Source of the DNA: Candidatus Binatia bacterium
GTDB taxonomy: Bacteria > Vulcanimicrobiota > Vulcanimicrobiia > Vulcanimicrobiales > Vulcanimicrobiaceae
DNA: 64,000 nucleotides
Direction of reading: 5' to 3'
Assembly (NCBI GenBank): GCA_035544215.1
Contig: DATKHY010000007.1
Span: forward strand, 1,659,679 to 1,723,678
A model generated the notes under the pieces. It made no database searches and was not told the origin of the DNA. It saw only the letters and a list, made by a program, of their open reading frames with translations. The position numbers were made by a program, and so were the translations under genes. Positions 14,475-23,422 of the stretch are shown piece after piece. How positions within the stretch are numbered: position 1 is the first letter of the stretch; each line of letters opens with the position of its first letter.

Positions 14475-16835
14475 CTACGTGGCGAGAAACTCTTCGATAA
14501 GATCGTAGAGATCCTCATGGGTAGCGCGAGCACGGAGCGCCGCGAGTTGCGCGTACGGCACCTTAGCTTCGATCTCACGCATGGCGAGATCGTGCGCGAA
14601 AGAGTCTGTTGACGTAGCTCCGGTACGCTCGCTTGTGGTTTCGCAAGCGGTCAGGAGTCGAACGGCCAAATCCGGACGCCCGGATAGCGCTGCCACGGCG
14701 GCAGCATCTCGTGCAAACTCCGCCGTGACCGACAGAAAGCCCTGATCTCGTGCGTCGACGGCCTGGCGTAACGCCACGGTGAGATCCTGGGACGCCGTGA
14801 GAACGTCACCGTTGTAGAGCCGAAATCTACCGAGGTTTCCAGAGACCATCATGCCCAAAACGTTAGCGTTGAAGTAGCGGTGCAGTTCGGGTTTGATCTC
14901 TTCCAGAAGCTCGATAGCTCGGTCGACGTGACCTTCGCCAAACTCCGCGTCGGCGAGCACGATTCTTGCTTCGACCTCGTACGACTCGCCGGGCGGAATC
15001 TCCAGCTGAGTCAGCACGCCTTTCGCGCCGGCGAAATCGCCAAGCAAACTCCGTACGTAGGCGCTCTCGATTATTGCGACGATTCCATCCCGGGTGCGTC
15101 GAAGGTCAGGCGTGCTCAACAGTTCCACGACCTTTCCTAGGTGGTGCGTGGCGCTAGCAGAACGGCCATGGCTCGCCTCGGTCTGCGCGACACGGGCGTG
15201 AACGTTTGCGGCGCGCGCCACGTCACCGGCGGAGGTCAATAGCTGTATGACGCGTGGCGCGTGCTGCGCCAGTTCGAAATATGTGAGATGAGGCGTGATT
15301 GCAAAGAGAAGACGCCCCACAACGCCGGCGCTGTCAGCGCCCCGCAATCGATCGAGAAGCCCGAACGCGAGCTTCCGAAGCTCGGCTTGTCGATTCGTGC
15401 CCTGCCAAACGCGACGAAAGCCGAACAGAATGCGCGCGGCCAGTTGGATCGTCGCGTCATCGGAGGCCAATTCGGCCCATATGACGGCCGCGGCGACGTT
15501 GTCGAGTTCGGCGCGTTCGTCGATCAGACGCTCCTGCGACGGCGAGGAGTCGAGTGCCTCTGCTTTGCGTTCGAGCCACTTCATGAAGCGCCGCGTCGTT
15601 TCTGTGGCCTCGCCGCTCTCCGATAAACGTTCCCACGCATAGGAGCGAATCGAATCGAGAAACCTATAGCGTGCCGAGGTCCCCTCGCGTTCCAAGTTCA
15701 ACAGTGACTTCTGCACGAGGCGCGAAACGCTGTCGGCGATTGCGCCGACCGGCAGCGTTTCGTTCGCGCATACCTCTTCCGCCGCCGCCAGCGTGAAGCC
15801 GCCGAGAAAGACGCTCAGGCGCTGAAAAAGCAGTCGATCGTCAATGCCGAGCAGGTCGTAGCTCCACGCGATCGTCGCGGTCATCGTTTGATGGCGGGGT
15901 GGAAGATCGCGGTTCCCGGTCAACGGGATGCCGCTCCTGAGCCGCTCGAGCAAGTCTTCAAAGCCCAGCGTCGACAGGCGCGACGCGGCGAGCTCGATCG
16001 CAAGCGGGATGCCATCTAACTCCTTGCAGATATCAGCGATGATTGCGCGCCGTTGCGGATCGATGCGCAAGGTCGGATCGATCGACTGTGCGCGTGTGGC
16101 GAACAGCTCGACGCCTGCCGCGACATCCATCGACGGTAACCGAAATGCGAGCTCCCCCGAAAGTGCGAGCGGCTCGCGGCTCGTCGCGAGAATCGTCAGA
16201 GCCGGGCAGCGCCTCAGAAGCGTGTCGATCGTCAACGACGCCTCCGCAATAACGTGCTCACAGTTGTCGAGAATCAGCAACGCATGGCGCGCATGGAGAT
16301 GGCGAACGACGCCTGCCAAACCGTCGGCGCCCTCGGTCGGAACGTCTAAACCAGCCGCAATATGCGGCGCGACCATGCTGCCGTCATGTAGCGGCAGCAG
16401 ATCGACGAAGTGCGTATCGTCGTAGTATTCCTCCGCGCGATTGGCAACTTCAACCGCAATCCGAGTTTTGCCCACGCCGCCGGAACCGGTGATCGTGAGC
16501 AAACGGCGGACGCGCAGCAGTTCCTGGAGTTCGCGCACTTCGCCGCGCTCGACAAACGACGTGAGCGAAACGGGAAGGTTGGACTCCGTTTGGCTGTGGC
16601 GGCGGCGCGCGCCGGCAGCGGCGCGTTCGAACTCCTTGCGTACCGCATCCGACAGTCCGAGGGCGCCGGTCAACGCGTTTACGGTATCGCGATACGGTGC
16701 GCGCCGAACACCCTGTTCCAACGCGGCGATTGCTCCGGGGCTCAGCCCGGCGCGTTCGGCCAGCGCTTCTTGCGAGTAGCCTGCGGCGTGCCGATGCTCC
16801 CTGAGAAGTTCAGAAAACGCCACGCGGTCCGGCAT
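14475..16835 (-). CDS. XRE-HTH STAND (NB-ARC-like) ATPase regulator
   Basis: A 786-residue signal-transduction ATPase. The N-terminal XRE helix-turn-helix (about 5-65, with GYSQEALAERAGLS) should bind DNA. It is followed by a P-loop NTPase: Walker A GSGGVGKT (117-124), Walker B LLILDN (about 185), and the sensor region ATSREPLALSGE. The GIPLAIELAASRL motif is typical of bacterial NB-ARC regulators. The rest, about 430-786, is alpha-helical with TPR-like repeats that probably sense a ligand or protein. Such STAND proteins oligomerise on ATP binding and act as transcriptional switches. The target is not visible; the neighbouring galactose-oxidase-like lipoprotein gene upstream is one candidate. 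Confidence 0.9.
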   Translation of the reverse strand: MPDRVAFSELLREHRHAAGYSQEALAERAGLSPGAIAALEQGVRRAPYRDTVNALTGALGLSDAVRKEFERAAAGARRRHSQTESNLPVSLTSFVERGEVRELQELLRVRRLLTITGSGGVGKTRIAVEVANRAEEYYDDTHFVDLLPLHDGSMVAPHIAAGLDVPTEGADGLAGVVRHLHARHALLILDNCEHVIAEASLTIDTLLRRCPALTILATSREPLALSGELAFRLPSMDVAAGVELFATRAQSIDPTLRIDPQRRAIIADICKELDGIPLAIELAASRLSTLGFEDLLERLRSGIPLTGNRDLPPRHQTMTATIAWSYDLLGIDDRLLFQRLSVFLGGFTLAAAEEVCANETLPVGAIADSVSRLVQKSLLNLEREGTSARYRFLDSIRSYAWERLSESGEATETTRRFMKWLERKAEALDSSPSQERLIDERAELDNVAAAVIWAELASDDATIQLAARILFGFRRVWQGTNRQAELRKLAFGLLDRLRGADSAGVVGRLLFAITPHLTYFELAQHAPRVIQLLTSAGDVARAANVHARVAQTEASHGRSASATHHLGKVVELLSTPDLRRTRDGIVAIIESAYVRSLLGDFAGAKGVLTQLEIPPGESYEVEARIVLADAEFGEGHVDRAIELLEEIKPELHRYFNANVLGMMVSGNLGRFRLYNGDVLTASQDLTVALRQAVDARDQGFLSVTAEFARDAAAVAALSGRPDLAVRLLTACETTSERTGATSTDSFAHDLAMREIEAKVPYAQLAALRARATHEDLYDLIEEFLAT

Positions 16836-16892
16836 AGCGCGTCACTTCGGCGGACCTGGGGTAGAGCCTCGGCCGGCGCCCCGCTTACCGTC

Positions 16893-18416
16893 TTACTTTA
16901 TCGTGACCGTGACGGGCTTTGAAGCGATGCCGTTTGCGACGACCACGAGCGAGCTCGCGCCGGTATCCATAGTCGAGGGAACGTCAAAGTGCGTCGAAAC
17001 GAGGAGCGTACCCGTGGCGACGCCCATCGTGCTATGGTCGTGCGTACGCGCGTAGAAGACGTCGCCGGTAGCCTTATTCGTGATGCGCACTAACGGGTAG
17101 TTAGTCGCGTTTTGGTTTTCGTCGCCATACGACATCGCCTGCCCGAAGCCGTTGAACTGCCTTCCGCTGATCCTATAGGTTTGACCGCGCGTCAACGTCT
17201 TGGTGACCCTCCTGATCGTCGGCAACCACTTCGCTTGCGGCTGTCCGGTCGGTGTGTAGAGGCTGACGCTTGAATAACTCAACACCATGACCTGTCCGGT
17301 CGGCAGCAGAAGCGGGGGGCCGCCATACGCTAGCCCGTTGATCGCGGAGAGCGTCGATCCGTTCCACTCGTAGACCTGCCCGCTGACGCCGAAGACCAAG
17401 ACGTTTCCGCTCGGTTCGAGGGTCGCGAAACTATCGCCGGCGTTGTCGCCGTTTGGGAAGTCCGGTCCGACTGTCCACTTGCCCGATGCAATGTTATAGA
17501 TCGCCGTGTGGCCGGCTCCGCCGGTTTTTGTGTAGGATCCGGTGTAGAAGACCGTTCCGTCGGGGCGGAGAATCGCGGGCCCGATCTCACCCGGCGGATA
17601 GTAGCATTCGCTCGGGCCATACATGAGGCAGCCGTACGGCGAGGGCGAGTGCAGGTCCACGATCGTCGAGCCGGCGCTCGTCCAGGTGCCCGTCGCGGGA
17701 TTGTAGATCTCCGAATTGGGCGCGTTCTTGACGTCGGCGGTAAGAACCGTGCCGTTAGGAAGGAGCGTCCATCCCTCTTCGGCATTGAAGTCGGATTTGC
17801 CGGAATCGCCGACCACCGTCCAGGCGAGCGTTTTCGGATCCAACGTTGCATCCGCAGTAATGAGTTTATCTCCTACCAGCATTTTTCCGTTAGGCAGCAC
17901 GCTGGACGGAGAGTCGCCGATATTGTTCCACCCCGACGGGTGACCGATCGGCGTCCACGTGTTCTTTACCGGGTCGTAAACGGCGCCGAGATTGGTAAGC
18001 TGCAGATCGTAGCCGTTCCCAGGAGTATTGTATTCACCGCCGCTAATGGCGAAACGCCCATTCGCGAGAACGTCGGCGGCCATATACAGGGGCCCGTACG
18101 GGGATTGAAGGGATGCAACCTGGCTCCACGTGCCATCGCTATAGTTGCCTTTCGCGTCTGGAACGTAACGGTACCAGGTGGTCCAACTATTGCTCTGCGC
18201 GAGAACGGAACCGTCGGTAAGCAACCACTCCATCACCATCCCGACCGGCGGCTGGTGACCGATGCGAGCAAAATGTCCGGCGTGGCTCTTTTCCAGAGTC
18301 GCCAGCGATTGTTGAGAGATGCCGGGCAGCGTCGAGCCGCTCGAGCACGCCGCCATCCCAACGGCGACGGACGCGGCGACCACTACCCATAGGGACCTAA
18401 CATTGGTGCGATACAC
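16893..18416 (-). CDS. Kelch/galactose-oxidase-like beta-propeller lipoprotein
   Basis: A 507-residue envelope protein. The start is a GTG at 18416 with GGAGG 5 bases upstream. The signal peptide ends in a lipobox-like GMAAC at about residue 24, so it is probably lipid-anchored. The body contains repeated kelch-type blades, each with a Gly-rich turn and a closing W (for example NTWTPIG, GTWTSAG, GKWTVGP). The C-terminal about 110 residues form an Ig-like domain resembling the DUF1929 cap of galactose oxidase. The copper-binding residues of true galactose oxidase are not evident, so a sugar-binding or structural role is as likely as oxidase activity. Confidence 0.8.
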   Translation of the reverse strand: MYRTNVRSLWVVVAASVAVGMAACSSGSTLPGISQQSLATLEKSHAGHFARIGHQPPVGMVMEWLLTDGSVLAQSNSWTTWYRYVPDAKGNYSDGTWSQVASLQSPYGPLYMAADVLANGRFAISGGEYNTPGNGYDLQLTNLGAVYDPVKNTWTPIGHPSGWNNIGDSPSSVLPNGKMLVGDKLITADATLDPKTLAWTVVGDSGKSDFNAEEGWTLLPNGTVLTADVKNAPNSEIYNPATGTWTSAGSTIVDLHSPSPYGCLMYGPSECYYPPGEIGPAILRPDGTVFYTGSYTKTGGAGHTAIYNIASGKWTVGPDFPNGDNAGDSFATLEPSGNVLVFGVSGQVYEWNGSTLSAINGLAYGGPPLLLPTGQVMVLSYSSVSLYTPTGQPQAKWLPTIRRVTKTLTRGQTYRISGRQFNGFGQAMSYGDENQNATNYPLVRITNKATGDVFYARTHDHSTMGVATGTLLVSTHFDVPSTMDTGASSLVVVANGIASKPVTVTIK

Positions 18417-18523
18417 GCAAACCTCCAGAGCGTAGCGAGTCTGACGAAGTGACTAGAGTTTGAGTTCAGGCTACCGTTTCCCGCGTTCCAAGCAAACCAA
18501 GCTTCCGGACCTAGCCAAATTCA

Positions 18524-19453
18524 CTACACCCCGGCAAGCGTGAGGCGAACGCCGTCGTCGTAGCTGGTTTTTGGGAGCTCGCCGAGCAGCCGTTTCAGCC
18601 GGTCGTCGTTGAGAACGACTGGATCGGACATCAAGTAGTTCATTTCCGCGAAGCGTCGCATCTCCGCGTTGAACATGCCAAACAGCCGCAGCATGGATTT
18701 GTTCACGACGAAGTAGCTCGGCTTCTGACCGCAGGCGGCGTAGATTTTGTCCGAGAACTCGCGCTGCGTGATCTCGCCGGGGCCGCCGTAGTTCCAAAAC
18801 GCCCCGTAGGTTCGCGGATCGTCGAGCACGCGGACGGCGACCGACGCGCAATCGGGAACGAACGCCCATTCGTGTCGTACCTCCACCGGCCCGATCATCA
18901 TCGAACGTTTGCCTTGCGGCGCGTTTGTGAATTGTGCGGTGAGATAGCTTTTTTCCATGCCCGGTCCATAAAGATCGGGCAGACGAAGCAGTACCGTTTC
19001 AATACCGTGACCGTGGGCAGCCAACAGAAGATCTTCTTGTTCTTTGCGCATTCTGGCATTGAAGGCACGGGGTTCGCGCGGGTGCGACTCGTCCACGGTC
19101 CGAGCTCGCGGCAAGCCGTATGGATAGACGGTGCCGACAAGTAACATCCGCTTCACGCCGGCCGCGACCGCGCCCTCGAGCGTCATCCGCATCAAGAGTG
19201 GATGAAGTTCGAAGTGGTCGTACGGCACGCCGACGAGATAGATGGCCGACTCGGCGCCTTGCAACGCTGCGGCCGCCGATACGGCGTCGGCGTTCCACGT
19301 CGTCAACTCCGCACCGGAGTCTTCGCCGAAGAGCTTCTCGAGCGATGCCGCGCTTCGTCCGATCACCCGGTAGGTGCGACCTTGGTGACGAAGCGAGCTT
19401 GCAATCGCGCGTCCTACGGCGCCGGTGCCACCGATGAGTGCGACCGTATTCAT
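18524..19453 (-). CDS. NAD(P)-dependent epimerase/dehydratase-like (NmrA/atypical SDR)
   Basis: A 309-residue Rossmann-fold protein. The dinucleotide-binding GGTGAVG motif is at residues 8-14, with RVIGRS marking the second strand. The catalytic region has a Tyr at about residue 112 (VGTVYPYGLP) and a helix with RMRKEQEDLLLAAH, where the usual YxxxK is altered. It is therefore an atypical SDR of the epimerase or NmrA-like kind, which may bind NAD(P) without classical catalysis. It is the last gene of a four-gene operon with 4-bp overlaps (DoxX-like, alpha/beta hydrolase, cyclotransferase-like, this gene), under probable TetR control. Confidence 0.85.
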   Translation of the reverse strand: MNTVALIGGTGAVGRAIASSLRHQGRTYRVIGRSAASLEKLFGEDSGAELTTWNADAVSAAAALQGAESAIYLVGVPYDHFELHPLLMRMTLEGAVAAGVKRMLLVGTVYPYGLPRARTVDESHPREPRAFNARMRKEQEDLLLAAHGHGIETVLLRLPDLYGPGMEKSYLTAQFTNAPQGKRSMMIGPVEVRHEWAFVPDCASVAVRVLDDPRTYGAFWNYGGPGEITQREFSDKIYAACGQKPSYFVVNKSMLRLFGMFNAEMRRFAEMNYLMSDPVVLNDDRLKRLLGELPKTSYDDGVRLTLAGV

Positions 19454-19836
19454 CTCTCGGCTTCCTTATAGGCCGCCCAGCTTCCGAACTGGGAAATGTC
19501 GGGGTACGAGTACAGGTCTACGAGCCGGCGAGGAAAGAGCATAGCGCGCGCATGCGAACCGTCTTCGAGAACGACGTCGTCTTCGTACAAATTGGGAGGT
19601 TCTTGCGCGAGCAGTGCGCGGTGCTGATCCGCCGGGAGTCCGTAGAGTTCGCCCAAAACCGCCACGCCGTCACTGGAAACCGCATAGACAGCCGGATGTT
19701 TACCGTCGACCGAGTGCATCCGATATCGCGGTGCCGTCTGCATCGCTCCGAGAAAGCGCGCGCCGGCCACGACGTAATGATCGGGTTGACCGCGGAGCGC
19801 GGAGCCGCAAATGAAGAACCGAATGGTCTCGCTCAT
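19450..19836 (-). CDS. Gamma-glutamylcyclotransferase-like (allophanate hydrolase C-terminal-type) protein
   Basis: A 128-residue protein with the cyclotransferase-like fold. The opening strand FFICGSALRGQPDH carries the family's substrate-binding loop. The stretch ARFLGAMQTAPRYRMHSVDGKHPAVY is like that of allophanate hydrolase C-terminal and related proteins (quoted only in part). A late ARAMLFPRRLVDLYSYPDIS completes the small barrel. The activity of free-standing members is unknown; some cyclise gamma-glutamyl amines. It overlaps both neighbours by 4 bp (ATGA), which implies coupled translation in the middle of the operon. Confidence 0.75.
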   Translation of the reverse strand: MSETIRFFICGSALRGQPDHYVVAGARFLGAMQTAPRYRMHSVDGKHPAVYAVSSDGVAVLGELYGLPADQHRALLAQEPPNLYEDDVVLEDGSHARAMLFPRRLVDLYSYPDISQFGSWAAYKEAER

Positions 19837-21035
19837 TGTTGCCTTTCATCGATGAGTCCTCGCTTGCGCAGCCACGTCAGCACGATCCCGGGATATCCGG
19901 GCGCGAACCGTTCGGGAACGTCGGCATCATAGCCATTTGCGGAGACTTCTAGCGTGTGGCCGGCTTGCGGAAACATGATCACGGTCACGTCCCGAGCTCC
20001 CGCGCGGTCTAGGAACTCGCGCATCTGCGCAGACGAGTCGGCGGAATCAAGCTTTCGATCGTAAGCGCCATAGAGCGCCAACGTCGGCGTGATTACCCTC
20101 ATCAGCGTCGCCCTAGGGTCGTAGCCGAACGCCTCCCGCAGGCCCGAGACGGTTGCTGCGGGCGGAGGGACGCCCAATTTCGGCATGAGGGAATATTGGA
20201 ACCATGGCCGTTTCTGGTCCACGCCGAGAACGCGCCGGGCATCGTTCCAGGAGACCTTTTCGTAGATCGCGTTTTCGACAGTATGCCACATCTCGAGCGC
20301 GCGCGCGATATCCGAACCGCTTGCGGAGTGCCGTCGCAACTCCATCGTGACCTCATAGTCGATGTTACTGAGAATCGACTCGGTGGGCGCGCTCTTGAGG
20401 ATCATGAATGCAACCGGCCGTCGGAGTGGCAGAAGCGGCGCCGTCCAGCCACCGTTGCTGAATCCCCAGACGCCGATGTCACGTGGCGCAACGTGGCGGT
20501 CGTCCCTAAACGTGTCATAGGCCGCTACGACGTCCTGGACCTTTTGGATCGGCCCAGTCAGGAACCAATTCCCGGTGGACTCGCCGACGCCGCGCTGATC
20601 GTAGCTCACGACGTTCATGCCGTTGCAGACGAAATACGGGATGATAAAGCCCATCTCTCGCGTTTCCGCATCGGCACCATGGATTAAGACGATGGTTGCG
20701 CGCGGATTGTCACCACGGTAATAGAGCGAGGCTCCTAGGTGTCCCTGAGGCGCCGCGATGAGGCGGCGTTCCTCGCGGACGCCGCACCGCAAGTGAAGTC
20801 CGCGGGCGGAAGCCAGGTCGCCCGTGCGTCCTGAGGTCGGATCGAAATAGTCGTTCTGCGCTGGATCCGGCAGGTGGTGTTGGATGCCGACGTAGAGCGC
20901 TTGGCCGGACGCATCGTACACGCCGGGTGCAATCGCGGATGCCTGCGCGGGCGCGGCCGCAGCGACGAACACGATGGAACAGACGAGGAGGAGCCTCATG
21001 CTCGATTTACGACGGCCGCGTCGAACGTGTTTCAC
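19833..21035 (-). CDS. Secreted alpha/beta hydrolase
   Basis: A 400-residue exported serine hydrolase. The GTG at 21035 overlaps the stop of the upstream gene (GTGA), which favours this start over an ATG at 20999; the extra residues make a basic head for the signal peptide (LLLVCSIVFVAAAAPAQASA). The fold has an HGAD oxyanion loop in TIVLIHGADAETRE, the nucleophile elbow GFSNGG, an acidic residue after LALYGAYDRKLD and the His in FPQAGHTLEV. An N-terminal extension of about 80 residues precedes the hydrolase core. It probably cleaves an ester or peptide in the periplasm; the substrate is unknown. It is the second gene of the TetR-linked operon. Confidence 0.85.
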   Translation of the reverse strand: MKHVRRGRRKSSMRLLLVCSIVFVAAAAPAQASAIAPGVYDASGQALYVGIQHHLPDPAQNDYFDPTSGRTGDLASARGLHLRCGVREERRLIAAPQGHLGASLYYRGDNPRATIVLIHGADAETREMGFIIPYFVCNGMNVVSYDQRGVGESTGNWFLTGPIQKVQDVVAAYDTFRDDRHVAPRDIGVWGFSNGGWTAPLLPLRRPVAFMILKSAPTESILSNIDYEVTMELRRHSASGSDIARALEMWHTVENAIYEKVSWNDARRVLGVDQKRPWFQYSLMPKLGVPPPAATVSGLREAFGYDPRATLMRVITPTLALYGAYDRKLDSADSSAQMREFLDRAGARDVTVIMFPQAGHTLEVSANGYDADVPERFAPGYPGIVLTWLRKRGLIDERQQ

Positions 21036-21538
21036 GCTGGGCGAAGGGCGGATTGCCGTTCGGGACGTGCTAGCAGGTAAAACGCGACGATATGCGTGAT
21101 CATCAGCGCCGGTACGTACAAGATCGGTATCGCGTATCCGGCGCCTAGTTGCCCGGCGACGTCAGGAAGATGGAGTTGCATGCCGCGGTAGTAATCGACA
21201 ATGATGTCGGCCGCTCCCACGACATTAAATGCGACGACGAACGACAAGAAGAGGCCGCGTACCCTAACCGATAGCAGCGCCAGCAGCGCCAGCACGCCGG
21301 TTGCAAAGTCTCCGTACGCTGCGAACGTCGCGAAGGCCGCAGGCAAATTCGGCCCTACCACTCCAGGCAAGATAAAAATCAGCCCAAAGAACCGGAAGCT
21401 GTGGAACGTGGCGATCGCGCGGAGCACGCTGGACCGATCTATCAGCGTGATCTTCGGCAGCACGTAGGCGGCGAAAAGCAGCCCCCATGCGACGTATCCT
21501 AAAACGAGTTGAGTGAGGAAGATCGCTTGCGGCGGCAT
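21032..21538 (-). CDS. DoxX-like/DUF-type integral membrane protein
   Basis: The ATG at 21538 is preferred because GAGGAG lies just before it; a longer frame from 21607 would run through the operator region. The 168-residue product has four or five membrane helices (LVLGYVAWGLLFAAYVLP, FFGLIFILPGVVG, GVLALLALLSV, FLSFVVAFNVVGAADIIV and ILYVPALMITHIVAFYLLA). The layout resembles small DoxX-like membrane proteins, though I cannot name the family with certainty. It is the first gene of the operon controlled from the TetR-divergent region. Its stop overlaps the next gene's GTG by 4 bp. Confidence 0.75.
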   Translation of the reverse strand: MPPQAIFLTQLVLGYVAWGLLFAAYVLPKITLIDRSSVLRAIATFHSFRFFGLIFILPGVVGPNLPAAFATFAAYGDFATGVLALLALLSVRVRGLFLSFVVAFNVVGAADIIVDYYRGMQLHLPDVAGQLGAGYAIPILYVPALMITHIVAFYLLARPERQSALRPA

Positions 21539-21558
21539 AGGCTCCTCGGTTTTTGATC

Positions 21559-21606
21559 TGGTACCAGGAGGTACCAAGTAGACAGTAATGGTACTATCTG
21601 GTACCA
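21559..21606. promoter_or_regulatory. Two 18-bp operator-like inverted repeats (TetR sites)
   Basis: TGGTACC-AGGA-GGTACCA (21559-21576) is a perfect inverted repeat. TGGTACT-ATCT-GGTACCA (21589-21606) is the same with one mismatch. They are exactly 30 bp apart start to start (about three DNA turns), on the same face of the helix. They lie between the starts of the TetR gene and the divergent operon, so they probably bind the TetR protein and regulate both directions. Confidence 0.8.
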
Positions 21607-21628
21607 TTCGTTGTCAAGGGAGGGCCGA

Positions 21629-22276
21629 GTGAGCGAGAGTTCGGTTCGCGAGCGCATCCTCGATGCGGCCTTTACGGCGTTTATCGGGGGCGGCTACGCG
21701 GCGACCAGCACGGCCGAGATCGCCGCGCGGGCTCGCGTCTCAAAGCGCGAGCTTTACGCGCTGGTAGGCAACAAACAAGACATGCTGGTCGCCTGCATTA
21801 GCGAGCGCGCACGGCGACTCCATCTGCCCGTGGACTTGCCGCGGATATGCGACCGCAAGACGCTCGCGCGAGTGCTCGTTTCCTTTGGATCCCAGCTTGT
21901 GCGGGAGGTCAGCGATCCAACGGTTATGGCGACATTTAGATTGGCGATCGCAGAGGCGTCTCGGGCGCCCGAAGTTGCCTTTTCGCTGGATTCGATCGGG
22001 CGGGAGAGCACCCGCGTCGCTTTACGCACGATCATGGCACAGGCAAAAAGGGCAAGGCTGCTGAACGGTCGCCCGCCTGAACTTGCCCAACTTTTTAGTG
22101 CGCTGCTCTTCGGCGATTTGCTCGTGAGCCTGTTACTGGGCGTTGCCGAGCAGCCCAGTTCCTCGGAAGTCAAAGGGCGCGCTGAGGATGCCACCACGGC
22201 ATTTCTGCGGCTGTGTGCTCGATCTACGTCCTTTGGCACCGAGTCGACGTCAGCGCACCCTCGAAAATCTCGATAG
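21629..22276 (+). CDS. TetR/AcrR-family transcriptional regulator
   Basis: The GTG at 21629 is chosen because an AGGGAGGG ribosome site lies about 5 bases before it; a TTG at 21611 is upstream. The 215-residue protein has the TetR N-terminal helix-turn-helix (about 5-55, with TSTAEIAARARVSKRELYALVGNKQDML). A helical C-terminal ligand domain with the VMATFRLAIAEASRAPEVA segment follows, of the kind found in AcrR-type regulators. It is divergent from a four-gene membrane/hydrolase operon and faces two 18-bp operator repeats, so it is probably the repressor of that operon and of itself. Its 3' end overlaps the convergent lipoprotein gene by 53 bp. Confidence 0.92.
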   Translation: MSESSVRERILDAAFTAFIGGGYAATSTAEIAARARVSKRELYALVGNKQDMLVACISERARRLHLPVDLPRICDRKTLARVLVSFGSQLVREVSDPTVMATFRLAIAEASRAPEVAFSLDSIGRESTRVALRTIMAQAKRARLLNGRPPELAQLFSALLFGDLLVSLLLGVAEQPSSSEVKGRAEDATTAFLRLCARSTSFGTESTSAHPRKSR

Positions 22277-22925
22277 CGCCGTTGTGTTCCAGGAACGTCA
22301 GTTTTTCGAAAACGGTGCCGGCGCCCGCGAGCGATCCGCCCCTTTTTGACGTCCCGGCAACTTGGTAGCACGAACCTTCTTCAGACCAGCCGAGGCCGTA
22401 AAAATACTCGAACAGCTCGACCGTATAGCTCTTCTTAGGCTTGAAGTGTGAACTGACGAGCGGCGCTCCTTTCGGAAGCGTCGGATAGAATCCCGGAAAG
22501 CTGTTGAACCCGATTTGGAGATAAAAGATCGGCGTCTTCGATCCGGCGGGGGGAAGCAGTGATCCTTTGTATGCCGTGGTGCTGCTAACTAGCTTGACGG
22601 TGTACGTGTAGCTGCTGTAGGTCTGCGGATATTGCAGCGCGCCGCCCCAATATCTAAAGTCCGGAACGCACAGCGAGCCCCCGTCCTTTTTCAGTACCTC
22701 TTTCGCCACCTCAGCGTACTCTTTGGTATTCTTTTGGCCCTTGCACTTCGGTGGTGGCAAGGCGCCTGGTATGTCGAGCCCCAGGCGCGCAAGAGTATCG
22801 GTGCTTCCGAGATTCGCCGGCAGCGGCGTGAGCGTCGACTGGCCCGCGCAGCCGGCGAGAACGCCGATCGCGACCGCGGAAACCAGAAATCCCCAAGGCT
22901 GTGAACCCGATCGATTGAAGCGCAT
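22224..22925 (-). CDS. Lipoprotein, unknown function
   Basis: The ATG at 22925 follows an AGGAGGGTACG site, better than the ATG at 22940. The 233-residue product has a signal peptide with a lipobox (VLAGC at about residue 26), then a mature domain with several Cys (PPKCKGQ, GSLCVPDF, GSCYQV) likely forming disulfides. Long beta strands (YTYTVKLVSSTT, SYTVELFEYFYG) suggest an all-beta envelope protein. No family is recognised. The last 53 bp overlap the 3' end of the convergent TetR gene. Confidence 0.7.
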   Translation of the reverse strand: MRFNRSGSQPWGFLVSAVAIGVLAGCAGQSTLTPLPANLGSTDTLARLGLDIPGALPPPKCKGQKNTKEYAEVAKEVLKKDGGSLCVPDFRYWGGALQYPQTYSSYTYTVKLVSSTTAYKGSLLPPAGSKTPIFYLQIGFNSFPGFYPTLPKGAPLVSSHFKPKKSYTVELFEYFYGLGWSEEGSCYQVAGTSKRGGSLAGAGTVFEKLTFLEHNGAIEIFEGALTSTRCQRT

Positions 22926-23131
22926 CGTACCCTCCTGCATGGCAAGACGTCTCGGACGAGCCGGACCGCTAGCATCGTACGCTGCAGGGGTTGGTGGGCG
23001 GTATGGGGGGCCACCCTACCATTTGGGCGTGGGCCTCGAGCCGACCCCGAACACCCTGTGGTCACCCGCGTCTATGAACCGGGTTACCATCAGAGCAGTC
23101 CGAATGGCGTGTAACTCGAAGGTAACGTACC

Positions 23132-23416
23132 GTGCGCGAGCGACGAAATCTCAAAATTCGCGGAATCGTTCAAGGCGTATTCTTTCGTGAGACGGTTCGT
23201 CGCATCGCGTCGCGCTACGAGGTTACAGGTTTCGTGTGCAACGTTGGGTTCGACGGGCTGGAAGTCGAAGCCGAAGGCGAGCCCAACGTCGTAAATGCCT
23301 TCATCGAAGATATTCTGGGTCACCCTCCTCGGGGAGCCCAAGTCGAGGATGTGCGATCGACAGTGGTTCCGCCGCAAGGCGATGAGGAATTTTTGGTCAC
23401 ACGCAGCGTCCGGTGA
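23132..23416 (+). CDS. acyP: Acylphosphatase
   Basis: A 94-residue acylphosphatase that hydrolyses carboxyl-phosphate bonds. The signature VQGVFFRETVRRIA carries the catalytic Arg (R19), and GFVCN carries the catalytic Asn (N37). The remaining beta-alpha-beta ferredoxin-like fold is complete, with DGLEVEAEG and PPRGAQVEDV. The start is a GTG at 23132; no strong ribosome site is seen. It is convergent with the tag gene, and a 14-bp perfect inverted repeat lies at their junction. Confidence 0.93.
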   Translation: MRERRNLKIRGIVQGVFFRETVRRIASRYEVTGFVCNVGFDGLEVEAEGEPNVVNAFIEDILGHPPRGAQVEDVRSTVVPPQGDEEFLVTRSVR

Positions 23417-23422
23417 TCCACT

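Noticed and set aside
14475..16835. STAND ATPase as an antiphage (Avs-type) defence protein
   Set aside because: It has an XRE DNA-binding head and no effector domain or defence neighbours; a transcriptional regulator fits better.
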